From: DAOUCV01 sp034432095
GTDB taxonomy: Bacteria; Chloroflexota; Dehalococcoidia; Dehalococcoidales; UBA2162
NCBI GenBank assembly: GCA_034432095.1
Contig: DAOUCV010000088.1
Coordinates: 1 to 54,133 of the forward strand
Reading direction: 5' to 3'
Length of the DNA: 54,133 bases
Part shown: in pieces, positions 27,598-36,934 of the stretch
How positions within the stretch are numbered: the first letter of the stretch is position 1
Layout of the letters: the number at the start of each line of letters is the position of its first letter
The notes under the pieces: model-generated
The model's database searches: none
Seen by the model: only the letters and a program-made list of their open reading frames with translations
Told to the model about the DNA's origin: nothing
Made by a program: the position numbers and the translations under genes

Positions 27598-28818
27598 TCA
27601 GGCCACTACCTGATTGAATATAGCAACTATTCTATCAGCCAGGTTCCTTCGTTCAAACTGGGATACATACTCCCATTTCGGATGAAAATTGCGAAATTCT
27701 CCTTGCTTCCACTGGCGAAAGATGTTTCTCAGTTGTTCTTTCATCTTCTCAAACTCGTATGATAGGATGAACCCGGCCTCAGCTTCTCTGACCAGTCTAG
27801 CCGCGTCACCATCCTCAGGCACAAGGGCAAGAATCGGTTTGCCGAGGCGAAGATACTCGTAGATTTTTGAAGGTATCCACTCGGCATATGGAGGCATGAC
27901 TACGAAAAGAAAATCACCCCCGGCAGCAAAGGCAAGAGCTTTTTCTCGCACCAAATGCATTACTTTAGTTAAGTGTGGCATATTTATATCCTGAAGTGCA
28001 ATCGAGCCACGCCCAATAAATACTACCTCGGCTTGCCTATCTACCTCGTTAACCGCATTAAGAAAGGTCATAATCGGTTCTCTAAACTCTGGATAGAAAC
28101 TGCCCAGGAAAACAATGGTTAGCTTATCAGGGTACAGCCGGTAGGGTTTTATCTCAGTAAAATCAGACTCGTGGTAGCCGTCGGTTACTACCTCTATCTT
28201 GTCCTTCTGGGCTGAATATAGCTGACTTAACTGTTGCTTGTGGTAAGGGTGGATAACGATAACTTTATCGGCGGACTCTACGATTTGTCTCTCCTTTTTT
28301 CGGATCCGGCGCTTCAATATCTGTCGCAAGGGAGGCACTAAGGTGTCGTCAAGAAAGCGATTAAGAAAGTCATTGCCAGTCAGCAAGTCGCCGAATTCAG
28401 CAACCCAGGGAATACTAAATTCTTTTTTGAGTTCCATAGCGACAAAATGGGCAGAGTAGGGGGCAGAATCACTGTAAATCAGGTTAACCTTTTCTTTCTG
28501 TAAGACGCTTCTCGCTTCTCTCAAAGCTGGAGAATACCAACTCTCATAGCCGTCAGGAAATTGAAAGTTCATCTTCAGCCTTCGGAGGACATATAGCCAC
28601 TCCTTAGGTAGCTCACGGTGCCCGACATGGTGAACTTCAATGTTAGCAGGGATATCCTTAAGGAGGGAGTAGTCTTTTCCATAGCTCACTGTTTCAGCCG
28701 CAGAAAGCACAACAGGTTGCCAGCCAAGCTCAGGAAGAAACCTAATGAGTCGGTGACCTCCAAACCACCCACCCATCAGTGGCGGGAAGAAATAGTCAAT
28801 GCACAGCACCTTTTTCAT
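27598..28818 (-). CDS. Glycosyltransferase, GT-B fold (group 4-like)
   Basis: A 406-aa GT-B-type protein. It starts VLCIDYFFPPLMGGWFGGHR, has EFGDLLTGNDFLNRF in the middle, and ends with the donor-site region SKIYEYLRLGKPILALV. Its architecture matches the plus-strand protein at 18420; both belong to the divergent GT4-like group. It lies 29 bases after the flippase fusion. Confidence 0.72.
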   Translation of the reverse strand: MKKVLCIDYFFPPLMGGWFGGHRLIRFLPELGWQPVVLSAAETVSYGKDYSLLKDIPANIEVHHVGHRELPKEWLYVLRRLKMNFQFPDGYESWYSPALREARSVLQKEKVNLIYSDSAPYSAHFVAMELKKEFSIPWVAEFGDLLTGNDFLNRFLDDTLVPPLRQILKRRIRKKERQIVESADKVIVIHPYHKQQLSQLYSAQKDKIEVVTDGYHESDFTEIKPYRLYPDKLTIVFLGSFYPEFREPIMTFLNAVNEVDRQAEVVFIGRGSIALQDINMPHLTKVMHLVREKALAFAAGGDFLFVVMPPYAEWIPSKIYEYLRLGKPILALVPEDGDAARLVREAEAGFILSYEFEKMKEQLRNIFRQWKQGEFRNFHPKWEYVSQFERRNLADRIVAIFNQVVA

Positions 28819-28847
28819 CTGATAGATTTCCTATTTCCTCTGGTTGT

Positions 28848-31250
28848 TTATGAAGATAGTTTATTGTCAGGCTCAGCATAAAGAATATCGTGCCAAACTG
28901 AAATAACGAACCCTCTATTGCTAAGCCAGTCTGCGACCTCTTCCCTTTCGTTAGAATAGTGGTTGACTGGTGTCACAATTCTGGGCCTATAAGTTCTTAA
29001 AGTTTCCTCCGCTCCCTTTAAAAGGTCGGTTGTCGCTCCCTCCACGTTGGCCTTTATTAGGTGCAGAGCACTTAATCTACATTCCTTTACCAGCTGGTCT
29101 ACAGTTGTTGAAGAGACAGCTAGACTTTCCTGGCTTCTTATCCTGATGGAGTGTCCTGCCGAGCGAGCATCAATGAAGAGCTCCACACGTCCAGATTGTG
29201 AGGCTAAAGCCACATTCATTGGAACCACATTCGTACATTTATTCAGTTCGATGTTCTTTTTTAAGCACTCAAAATTTCCTGGGTGTGGTTCAACCGCAAC
29301 CACAGTACCTGTTCTCCCAACCTGTTTGGATGCTTTTATGGTGTATATACCAATATGTGCTCCGGCATCAAGCACAACCTGGCCCTTTTGAGGCCGGTAG
29401 TTATCGTAGATTCCCTGCCGCCATATCGCGCCAATATGGTCTACCGCATCGCTAAGGTCGGGAGTAAAGACCTTTAACTCTCCCGGCACCTTAATGAGCC
29501 ATAAGGAATCTGCTCTGCGCTGAACAATCATGGCATGCAATAAGAGGTAATAAACCAAATAGGCAAGTGACCCAATCACAGGGACATTTAGAAAGCCGCT
29601 CTTAAATCTCTGTAAAGCTTCTAAGCTCGCAAGTTTGTCAAGCCTTAATATCCTCCGACCAAGGAAAATAGTGCTCTGAGCCAGGAAAGTTCGTCCCTTC
29701 TCTCTAACGGGACTCCGCCTAATAAGCGTGGTTTCCAATTTCCCCCCTGCGAACCGTTTGGTCAAGTTTGCTATCTTTTTGACTACCTTAATAGTTAGAA
29801 TGTACTGTAAGATTGCGTCTTTTTCAACCTTAGTTAAGATACCACTGGCGAACCAACCAAGGAGAACAAATGCTACTACCCCAGTGGCTACCTTCATCAG
29901 CAATGAGAGCCAGGACCGCTGACTGGTTATTTCCCAGCCAATGGCGAAGGCTACAATCAAGAACAAGAACCCCAGGGCTAACTTACCCCAAGTATAGTCT
30001 ACCACGAAAGCCTTCTGCGCCCAATAATAGCAAAGTACGGCGTATAGGATATAGGCGACAACAGAGCTTGTGGCTGCGGCCAGAGTGCCGAATTTCGGGA
30101 TAAGTATGAAGTTTAGCCCCAGATTTGCGAAAGCGGCGATGATGGCGGCTGTGGCATTGAACTCCGGCTTCTTAGCTAGAAGCAGAGCCATTCCTGCGGG
30201 AATCATTAACAAATAGATAAAAGGAGACAGGGTGAGCAATGGCACCAATTTCACCGCCGCCTGATATTCCGCTTTTGCTCCAAAGAGGAAGGTAAACGCT
30301 CGTAGCACATCGCCGGTGCCCAGAGCAATAGCCAGATACAGGATACCACCAGCCAGGAAAAGGTAGAGCATCAATTTTTGCAGAAGCTTCTTGATGTCCT
30401 CGGTTGGGCTACCAGCGGCATACGAAAAAAAGAAGGGGTCAATGAAAAGAGCAAGAGGACCGGACAAAAAAACGCTAAAGAGGCCGGCGAAGCTGTAAGC
30501 CACCGAATAGATACCGACTGCCGCCCCACCGTGAAAATAATTCAGTATAAGCCTATCAGATAAGGCAAGCGACCACATTGCAATGCCGGTGAAGACATAG
30601 GGAAAACCAAGCCTTAACAATTGTCTAAGATACGAAGCATTGAGGGAGAAGCTAACGTACCGCGAGACGAAAGGAAACATGGAGAATAGAACGATTATGT
30701 AGGCGACAAGGCCTGACTCAAAGTAACCCCCAATGCCCCTCCCCAGAAAGGCGATAAACCATAGCTTTAGGGCAAAATCGAGAAGAAACCTGAACAAAGA
30801 GAAGCCCACATAGGGACCAGCCTTTTTTTCAAGTTGCAGTATGGTAAAAGGGATAGTTTGCAAAAGGGAGATAAAAAGAAAACCTCCGACGAGTCTTATG
30901 GCGTAAGCATAATCTCCACTACGGAAAAGGAGTGAGGACAGTTGGGGAGCTTGACTGAATAGGACTGCCCCGACTAAGGCACCGGTAAGAAAATACCACA
31001 GGCACGCGTTGCCGACAAGCCTTCTCCTCTCCCTGCTCTCGGCCTCGTAGTAAAGGCGGTACAACCCACTGACGACCCCAACACTAGCAAAAATGGTGAC
31101 CAATGGGATGACCGTAATAAGTACCGAGATAATACCATATTCTGAAGGTGGGAATAGCCGCAAATATAGCGGCAGCAGGAGAAAACCAAGAGCCGCTTGG
31201 GCAATACTACCTGCTCCATAGACAAAAAAGTTCTTTAGGACATTTCCCAC
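28848..31250 (-). CDS. MOP-superfamily oligosaccharide flippase fused to an FkbM methyltransferase
   Basis: An 800-aa single frame. Residues about 1-470 form a polysaccharide flippase of the MOP superfamily (Wzx/RfbX), with about 12-14 membrane segments and a MGNVLKNFFVYGAGSI start. Residues about 480-590 form a basic linker with another hydrophobic stretch. Residues about 595-795 form an FkbM methyltransferase with VVLDAGAHIGIYT (from about 625) and VAVEPHPGNF. The start is GTG at 31250 with only a distant GAGAGGG. No stop interrupts the join, so this is a real fusion in the sequence. It would flip the lipid-linked glycan outward while a cytoplasmic or outer methyltransferase domain modifies it; which side the FkbM domain faces is unknown. 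Confidence 0.86.
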   Translation of the reverse strand: MGNVLKNFFVYGAGSIAQAALGFLLLPLYLRLFPPSEYGIISVLITVIPLVTIFASVGVVSGLYRLYYEAESRERRRLVGNACLWYFLTGALVGAVLFSQAPQLSSLLFRSGDYAYAIRLVGGFLFISLLQTIPFTILQLEKKAGPYVGFSLFRFLLDFALKLWFIAFLGRGIGGYFESGLVAYIIVLFSMFPFVSRYVSFSLNASYLRQLLRLGFPYVFTGIAMWSLALSDRLILNYFHGGAAVGIYSVAYSFAGLFSVFLSGPLALFIDPFFFSYAAGSPTEDIKKLLQKLMLYLFLAGGILYLAIALGTGDVLRAFTFLFGAKAEYQAAVKLVPLLTLSPFIYLLMIPAGMALLLAKKPEFNATAAIIAAFANLGLNFILIPKFGTLAAATSSVVAYILYAVLCYYWAQKAFVVDYTWGKLALGFLFLIVAFAIGWEITSQRSWLSLLMKVATGVVAFVLLGWFASGILTKVEKDAILQYILTIKVVKKIANLTKRFAGGKLETTLIRRSPVREKGRTFLAQSTIFLGRRILRLDKLASLEALQRFKSGFLNVPVIGSLAYLVYYLLLHAMIVQRRADSLWLIKVPGELKVFTPDLSDAVDHIGAIWRQGIYDNYRPQKGQVVLDAGAHIGIYTIKASKQVGRTGTVVAVEPHPGNFECLKKNIELNKCTNVVPMNVALASQSGRVELFIDARSAGHSIRIRSQESLAVSSTTVDQLVKECRLSALHLIKANVEGATTDLLKGAEETLRTYRPRIVTPVNHYSNEREEVADWLSNRGFVISVWHDILYAEPDNKLSS

Positions 31251-31306
31251 AACTGTATCAGTAACCCTCTCTGAGAGTTACTCCTCGCGCCGGCGCTGCA
31301 ACCCAT

Positions 31307-31336
31307 ATCGTACTCTATCAGCGTAATCATAGTCAA
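31307..31336 (-). promoter_or_regulatory. Probable promoter of the minus-strand glycan operon
   Basis: On the minus strand TTGACT (plus 31331-31336) is followed after 18 bases by TACGAT (plus 31307-31312). It would give a leader of about 50 nt before the GTG at 31250. Confidence 0.4.
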
Positions 31337-31372
31337 TTTTATTAAATCTGGGCTGTCTTGTCCTGCAAAGTA

Positions 31373-31441
31373 GACAGCATCCTTGAGAATAAGAGACCCT
31401 GTCCCGATAGAATTTCTCCAGTCCTTCATATCGCCATATCG
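31373..31441 (-). pseudogene. Relic of a family-5 solute-binding-protein gene
   Basis: Translated on the minus strand, this 69-base stretch reads RYGDMKDWRNSIGTG and continues to LILKDAV. It aligns with KYGDLKDWRNVIGTG and the following residues of the intact solute-binding protein at 543; 15 of 23 residues are identical. The flanking sequence shows no similarity, and a stop lies just upstream in the same frame. Immediately upstream an 8-base unit (GGCGATAT) is repeated in tandem, a likely frameshifting duplication. I read this as a fragment of a lost paralogue, not a gene. Confidence 0.6.
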
Positions 31442-31514
31442 CCAACTATGTCAGGACAGTTCGTCTGCAGAAAGTCACCGCATACCAGTGACATTAGCCC
31501 TTCCATCGCATACG

Positions 31515-32045
31515 TTAGAAAAGAATGCAGCCTGTCCAAGTAATCCTGTCGGCGCGGAACTCACTATCCAGACCCAATTTATCCAGTAGCCCTACAACAT
31601 CAACGGCAATTGCTTCCAACGACGTTCTTGCTTTGTCAGGATACAGGCAGGGTTCATTACTTTTGGCTTTGCAAATATCACACAACCCACAGTTTCCGCC
31701 AATCATTCCCCATACCTGGTTGATTCCTCTTTCCCGCAGGAATTCTTCCATCTGAAGAACCTTATTGTGAAAATCTATCTTAGTCTGTATAACACCCTCC
31801 CTGTTGCCTTTAACATCTATGTCCTTTGAATATTGTAATAGCAAGCCACGTTGGAACTTACTGAGTTTGATGCTGATTTCCTCCAACGAACCGACATAAG
31901 GTGGGCACGTATAGTTGTTGCCATAGTTCTCGCACTTATTTTCTATACAAAAGGCTCTTATTCGTTTTTCTGGGAACACAATCGCTGAGTCAAATTCGAG
32001 GCATGTCTCAATTCCCAATTGCCTGGCAAATTCTGCGGCTCTCAT
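31515..32045 (-). CDS. DUF2284 family predicted metal-binding protein
   Basis: A 176-aa protein matching the DUF2284 family. Key features are a CENYGNNYTCPPY segment (Cys38 and Cys47, preceded by Cys33) and a Cys-rich cluster GNCGLCDICK with a later EPCLYPDKART. These suggest an iron-sulfur or other metal site. It is followed by no obvious partner and stands alone between the relic and the pilus operon. It is intact. Function is not known; some relatives are linked with corrinoid methyltransferase systems, which I cannot confirm here. Confidence 0.75.
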   Translation of the reverse strand: MRAAEFARQLGIETCLEFDSAIVFPEKRIRAFCIENKCENYGNNYTCPPYVGSLEEISIKLSKFQRGLLLQYSKDIDVKGNREGVIQTKIDFHNKVLQMEEFLRERGINQVWGMIGGNCGLCDICKAKSNEPCLYPDKARTSLEAIAVDVVGLLDKLGLDSEFRADRITWTGCILF

Positions 32046-32267
32046 TTACCACCCCCATCTTTTTCCGCCTTTGGTTCTATCTTGCCGGATAACCCTGCTG
32101 CATTCTACTAAAAAGCCAAGTAGTGGTGTCAATAGGTAGGTTTTCCCTGATTACCTGCCCACGACCCGCTGGAAGGCTGGGATGGCTATTGCCAGCGTCA
32201 CAATATCAAAACCAAATGAGAAGTATGCAATGTTGGCTAAGTGTAAGCAGGCAGCCGAAAATTGGGC
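32046..32267. other. Intergenic stretch between DUF2284 and pilN relic
   Basis: I see no convincing gene here. No clear promoter or terminator was found. Confidence 0.4.
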
Positions 32268-33662
32268 CTATTTGCTGACAACAATTGCGAAGGATACCCC
32301 GCTCTCTACCTGGGTGGTCTCAGTTTCGGCGCTCTTACCCTCTCCAATCTCAGCGAGGCGGACTTCGGAGAACTCTCCATGTGACTCCAGAGCCATGGCA
32401 TAGCTGATGACAGTGAAAGCGCTATCGGCTTTCCCCTTTATGGTGAGCTGGTCAGTCTCTATCTCTATAGCAGTGAAGTATGCCCCGGATGGAAGGGGCA
32501 CCAGTAACCAATGTCAACTCGCCAGCGAAGTCATCTTTACTGAGAATATGTTGATGTTCTTGTCTCATGGTCTGTATACTGGCTTCTATTTCGTTTATAG
32601 TTTCCTCGATTCGCTTTGCCTCATCAAAAGCGAGCCGAGCTTGACGGAGTTCCTGGCTAACGCTGGTTAACTCAGCTTGCAATCGCTCAGTTTCAGCACC
32701 AGCCTTATTTTTGACCAGGTACAGAGGAGACAGAAGACCAATGACAATTACTAAAGTCAGGGTGAGAACCAAGTTTTGTATTAATAATGAGAGGGCTCGG
32801 CTTGGTTTTTTGCCTGGCAATATATTGAGGTTTATATCGCGGTAGCCGGCAATGTCTCCCCTGGCTACTTTCTTCTGCGGCATCTTTTTGAGTGCCAGCC
32901 CCATATTGGTGGCATATTTAGCAATAGGTAAGTCTGCGGGGGACTCCAGTGGCGGAATTAAAGGCTTGACCGGGTATTCTATCTCTGTTTGGATAATCTT
33001 GCTGACAGTAGCATTGGTTGACAGCTCCCCGGTCAACAGCAAAGGAGTGTTTGGATTAAGATGGCTCTCAGGATGGCTTGTGTTATAGAACTTAATTGTC
33101 TTTGCTAATTCATCGGTTAGTCGCCGAACGTTATCCTCTACGCTTGCTTCTCCTCCCCTTGGCATTATTGAGTGCATAATGGCGGGCAAACCTTTGGCTA
33201 CCAGAACAATATCAAAACAGTCAGGCTCCAAATCTACAATGAGGGCATCTTCTCTATTAGCGGCTCTAGCCAGTGCCAGTGGCTTCAGGTCTATGAGGTA
33301 GGGCTCTATTCCGGCTTCTTCCAGTGTCTGAACCATAGCATCAACAAGATTTCGTGGTACACCCAAAACAAAGAAGCCCCCCAGAGGATAGCCTCCTCTA
33401 GAAGGGCGGGCTTCACCCGGGGTAGAGTCAGGATACGGTAAGTAAAGGGCAAGCCAGTCAAGCTAGTAATGACTCTTTCTTTGGGTACCCCTGTCGATTT
33501 GAACAGGGTGTCAATAGCTTCTCCCTCGGTTTTTGGCTTGAGGATAAGTCTATCGCTGACCAACCCCGATGTCAGCGGCACATCCCCCCAACTCTGCACC
33601 TTTTTTCCCTGTACAGAGAGTAGCCTGATACTGGCGGCACTGATATTTAGCGTTACATACAT
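32268..33662 (-). pseudogene. pilM: pilM-pilN fusion gene, broken by an internal deletion and a frameshift
   Basis: Encodes, in pieces, the inner-membrane platform proteins PilM (actin-like ATPase) and PilN in one reading unit. Pieces: PilM N-terminus from 33662 (MYVTLNIS) to about 33390 ending at ALLEEAI; PilM C-terminus and PilN from about 33380 (FFVLGVPRNLVDAM) to 32500; PilN C-terminus from about 32495 to 32268 (LPSGAYFTAIEIETDQLTIKG). Between ALLEEAI and FFVLGV the family has roughly 30-40 more residues, so a deletion with frame change occurred near 33375-33390. A second lesion lies at the four-base G run 32495-32498 (plus strand), where one base too many breaks the frame. PilN's membrane helix and coiled coil are still readable. 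Confidence 0.82.
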
Positions 33663-33684
33663 TTTGTCGATAGTCCTTCCCCCT

Positions 33685-34257
33685 CTACTCAAAGGCTGGA
33701 GATTGCGTATAAATAGCCAGACTCAAACTAGCCGTGACAGGTGTAGCGTCTTTAGTAACAACCTCTCCTTCAGACTGTTCGCTAGCCCTGGTAATACTCA
33801 AATACCTCACGCTAAGTGTCTTGAACTCGCCATTTTCCAGCTTGCTGAGGAACCTGACCAATTGTGAGAAACTTCCCTCGATGGTCATATCCAGCTAGAA
33901 AGCATAATAGCCGTGTTCTCCAACGTGCTCCAATGACCAGGGTTGAGTTGTCAAAGGGATGACTTTAACCTCGCAGGCATCGGCAAGCTCGAGAATGGCA
34001 TTGATGACCTCGGTGCTGTTCATCTTGCTGGGAAATGTGCCTTGCTCGGCAGCCAGACCCGCCCGAGCTGCGGCTAATCGCTGTTCCAAGTCCTGAGGAG
34101 GCCGGGGTATTTGAGCCAGTGCCTGGCTGACGTCAATAATCTGGGAAGTCAGCGCTTCATGCTCATTGCGCTGTTTCATATAGCTCATACCGAGATAACC
34201 GTTGCCTATTAATACGATAATAATTGAGACTATAGCGACTAGCTTGACCCTTGCCAA
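33685..34257 (-). pseudogene. pilO: pilO-like gene with an in-frame TAG
   Basis: A PilO-type inner-membrane protein of 190 codons: a single N-terminal membrane helix (VAIVSIIIVLIGNGYLGM), a coiled-coil stretch and a ferredoxin-like C-terminal domain. It is interrupted by one amber codon at 33895-33897; the frame continues unchanged as LDMTIEGSFSQLV to 33685. A single CAG-to-TAG change would explain it. All other residues look family-like, so the break seems recent. Confidence 0.8.
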
Positions 34258-34292
34258 AGTCTCTCCTTTACTGGTACCGTTATATTGTCTTA

Positions 34293-34831
34293 CTAATCCA
34301 CCTGCCAGGAAAGGACAGAGACACCTCCATCTGCAATTTGAACCTCAGCGCGGACAGTACTGTCACCGGCGGTGGATACAATCTCATAGCTTGCTCCTAT
34401 CTCATTGGTGAAGGCGCCGCCATCTCCCACATTGGCTGGAGCATCTGCCATTGCCGTCCAGGTGCTACTCCGGATGTCATACCTCCAGAAAGCGCTGTTT
34501 CCACCTCCTCTGAAGGCGTAAAGAGGGCAGGAAGAATTTATCCTGGTTACAATGATGGTGGGTACGATATTATTAATTGTCTCGCTTAGCTGATAGGTAG
34601 TGCCGTCTCCCGGGGAGGACAGCTCATCAGCCAGGCCATCGTTGGTCAGGCGCCAGATGGCATGCTCCACCCCAGCGTCAGTTGTATATTGCTCAGTTAT
34701 CGCTTGCCCATAGTTCGAGAGCCAATGAGGGTGCTGCTGGCGTGACTGAGAAAAGGGGCTATGACCACTGAGCCGATAGCCAGAGTGACCAGGACTAGAG
34801 GAAGGACCTGTCCTTTTTCGCCGTTCATCAT
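34293..34831 (-). pseudogene. PilX/GspK-like pilus-associated gene, frameshifted
   Basis: The gene should start with ATG at 34831 or 34828, after AGAGGAG, with a short cytoplasmic head GEKGQ and a hydrophobic helix (VLPLVLVTLAIGSVVIAPFL). That frame ends at a TAA shortly after residue 45. The adjacent frame continues as YGQAITEQYTTDAGVEHAIWRL to 34293. A one-base loss at about 34711-34716 accounts for it. The C-terminal part resembles secreted pilin-associated proteins of this operon type. No prepilin-peptidase site of the usual GF type was seen. Confidence 0.72.
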
Positions 34832-34833
34832 TC

Positions 34834-35283
34834 TTACTCCTCTGTAGGTCGGCGGTAGACCTGGTATGTCCCGTTCTCACTCACATCCCATCTCCCCTGT
34901 GGGTATGAGGTTAAGTTCATAGTAATAGTGTGGTCTTCAACGGAGAAGCTAGCGCTGGCAATATTCTGCGCTAGCGTCATATTTGAGCTACCCGTCATAC
35001 GGTAAAGCTCAGTGCCAACCACGCTATAAGTGGCTGACGAGTCGTCGGTTAGAGTAAGTACCAGCTCCCTACCGCCGCTTGCCCTACTTGCTCTCTGCCC
35101 ATCAAGGCTGAACCAATGAGCCACGTTTTGAACCTCGTGCGTGGCGGTCAGCCTGTCATTACCATAATCGGTAACGGTGATAATCTGATAGATAGCCGTA
35201 CCCACCCCACTGACGATGAGACCGGTGATAGCCGTAGCTACAAGCAGTTCAACTAAAGAGAACCCTCCCTCTCTCTTAATCAT
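34834..35283 (-). CDS. Type IV minor prepilin (PilW-like)
   Basis: A 149-aa prepilin with the class III signal EGG|FSLVELL at residues 5-13 and a hydrophobic helix (about 9-30), then a beta-rich domain. The cut follows Gly7, with Glu at position +5 of the mature protein. It overlaps the upstream prepilin gene (ATGA). It is one of the intact pilus genes in this otherwise broken operon, so the protein would have no working assembly machine. Confidence 0.78.
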   Translation of the reverse strand: MIKREGGFSLVELLVATAITGLIVSGVGTAIYQIITVTDYGNDRLTATHEVQNVAHWFSLDGQRASRASGGRELVLTLTDDSSATYSVVGTELYRMTGSSNMTLAQNIASASFSVEDHTITMNLTSYPQGRWDVSENGTYQVYRRPTEE

Positions 35284-35699
35284 CGGTTCACCTTATAGCC
35301 TTCGACGGTCAGTATGGCGCTGGCGTTTTTATAGATAGTTACCCTTATTTTTTGAATATCAGCATCATTGTCCGGGGTAGCCTCAACCTCAAGGGAAATG
35401 GCGTAGCCTTCTGGCGTCTCAACCGTGGAATAGGTGGTCTCATAGGGGCAGCTTTTAACGTATTCAAGCTGGTTCCGTGCTAATCTCTGGGCTACAGCTT
35501 CCTGCCCACCCTCACGAACGGCAATTGACCCTGTTGATAGTGCTGTTACGAAAGCAACCACGGCAACCCCTACGATGGAAACTGAGACTATAGACTCGGG
35601 TAGGCTCAGTCCTCCCTGCTCCTGAAACCAGACATTTACTTTGCCAAGCCACTGTTTTATTGTCCTTACCATCTTCTGTTTCCTGCTAAAGTTGCTCAC
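35280..35699 (-). CDS. Type IV minor prepilin (PilV-like)
   Basis: A 139-aa prepilin. Its signal, QGG|LSLPESIV, lies around residues 29-38 with a hydrophobic helix after it; Leu replaces the usual Phe at +1 and Glu is at +5. The GTG at 35699 overlaps the pilC stop; an internal ATG at 35672 with AGGAAA upstream is an equally likely start. Its reading frame is intact. Confidence 0.72.
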   Translation of the reverse strand: MSNFSRKQKMVRTIKQWLGKVNVWFQEQGGLSLPESIVSVSIVGVAVVAFVTALSTGSIAVREGGQEAVAQRLARNQLEYVKSCPYETTYSTVETPEGYAISLEVEATPDNDADIQKIRVTIYKNASAILTVEGYKVNR

Positions 35700-36903
35700 C
35701 TTATTGACTGTATCATGGAGTAGAGTGGCGTTATCATCGAGAGAGCAATGAAGGCAACCACCAATCCGACGGCTACCGTCAAAACCGGCTCCATCATTGC
35801 TGTGAGACTATCAATCCTCTGGTCAACTCTCTGTTCGTAATAATCAGCCAGAGTAGCGAGGCTAGCGTCCAGGGTACCCGTTTTCTCACCGACGGCTATC
35901 ATCTCCACCAGAAGCTGGGGGAAGAGTCTAATGCCAGCCATCGACTGGGACAGGCTATTACCTTGTACCAGTTTATCTCGCACATCCTGTAATGCCTGAC
36001 GGATGAGCCTGTTCTTGACCGTTTGAAGTATGACATTCATTGTCTGATGCAACTGGAGCCCGGCTTTTAACATCACTGATACTGACTGGCAGAAGTGGTA
36101 CATATTTCGTTCTATGTTGATTGCCCCAATCACCGGTGCCTGTAGCATCAGTCTGTCCACGGTGAGTTTTCCTCTCGGCAACCCTGTGTAGCCAACGACC
36201 AAAATAATTAGAGTAAGTAGCCCTCCCAGAAGGTAGAGCCTATTGGTGATGAGGAAATCAGCCATAGCGATGACCAGTTTTGTCGTCCAGGGTAACTCAG
36301 CACCGAGTGAGGTAAATAGCCCGACCAGCGGTGGCAGGGCAACAGTGACCATTATGGTAAAGACACCGATAGCCATGAGCACAACCAAAGCGGGATACGC
36401 CAAAGAGCGTGTTATTTTTTCATCGCTGTTGCCTGTTTTTCCATATATCCAGCTATCTGCCTGAGACCGACCTCAAGATTTCCGGCTAGCCCGCTGGCTC
36501 TTATCACCTGACAGTAGGTATAGGAGAACGCCTGTGGGTACTTATTAAGTGCCTGGGAAAGGTTGCTGCCTTGTTGAAGCTCCGCAATCAATCCGGCAAT
36601 GACTTTTCTGAGGGTAGATTTAGAAGCCTGCCCCTCGAGTAGTTGCAGAGCGGTCAGAATAGCAACTCCGGACTCGACTAATGTAGCTAGCTGACGTGAG
36701 AAATTAATCACATCTTGAGCCTTAACCCCAAAGAGGGTGGGAAATAATCTGTCTAGACTCAAGCCTGAACCTGTTTCTCTGAGACTGAGGACACGGTACC
36801 CGGCCCAGTATAAGGCTTCCTCGGCCATGCTTTTGGAAGCGGCATCAATTTTACCTTGCACAATCCGCTTATCGAGAGTGTAGGCTGTATATTGGTATCC
36901 CAT
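35696..36903 (-). pseudogene. pilC: pilC, frameshifted at a run of six A
   Basis: Encodes the polytopic platform protein PilC/GspF in two frames. The first runs from the ATG at 36903 (MGYQYTAYTLDKRIVQG) to a TAA directly after ATG-AAA-AAA at 36412. The second begins ITRSLAYPALVVLMA and runs to 35696 with three membrane segments. A seventh A in the run at 36415-36420 would restore MKKITRSLAYP, the family sequence. Both GspF domains are otherwise complete. Confidence 0.82.
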
Positions 36904-36934
36904 AATCACCCAGCCTGAGTTTGAGTACGCTCCG

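Noticed and set aside
31235..31429. A 64-residue open frame as a real gene
   Set aside because: Its first part matches an internal segment of a solute-binding protein, and the rest has no family look. It is better read as a relic.
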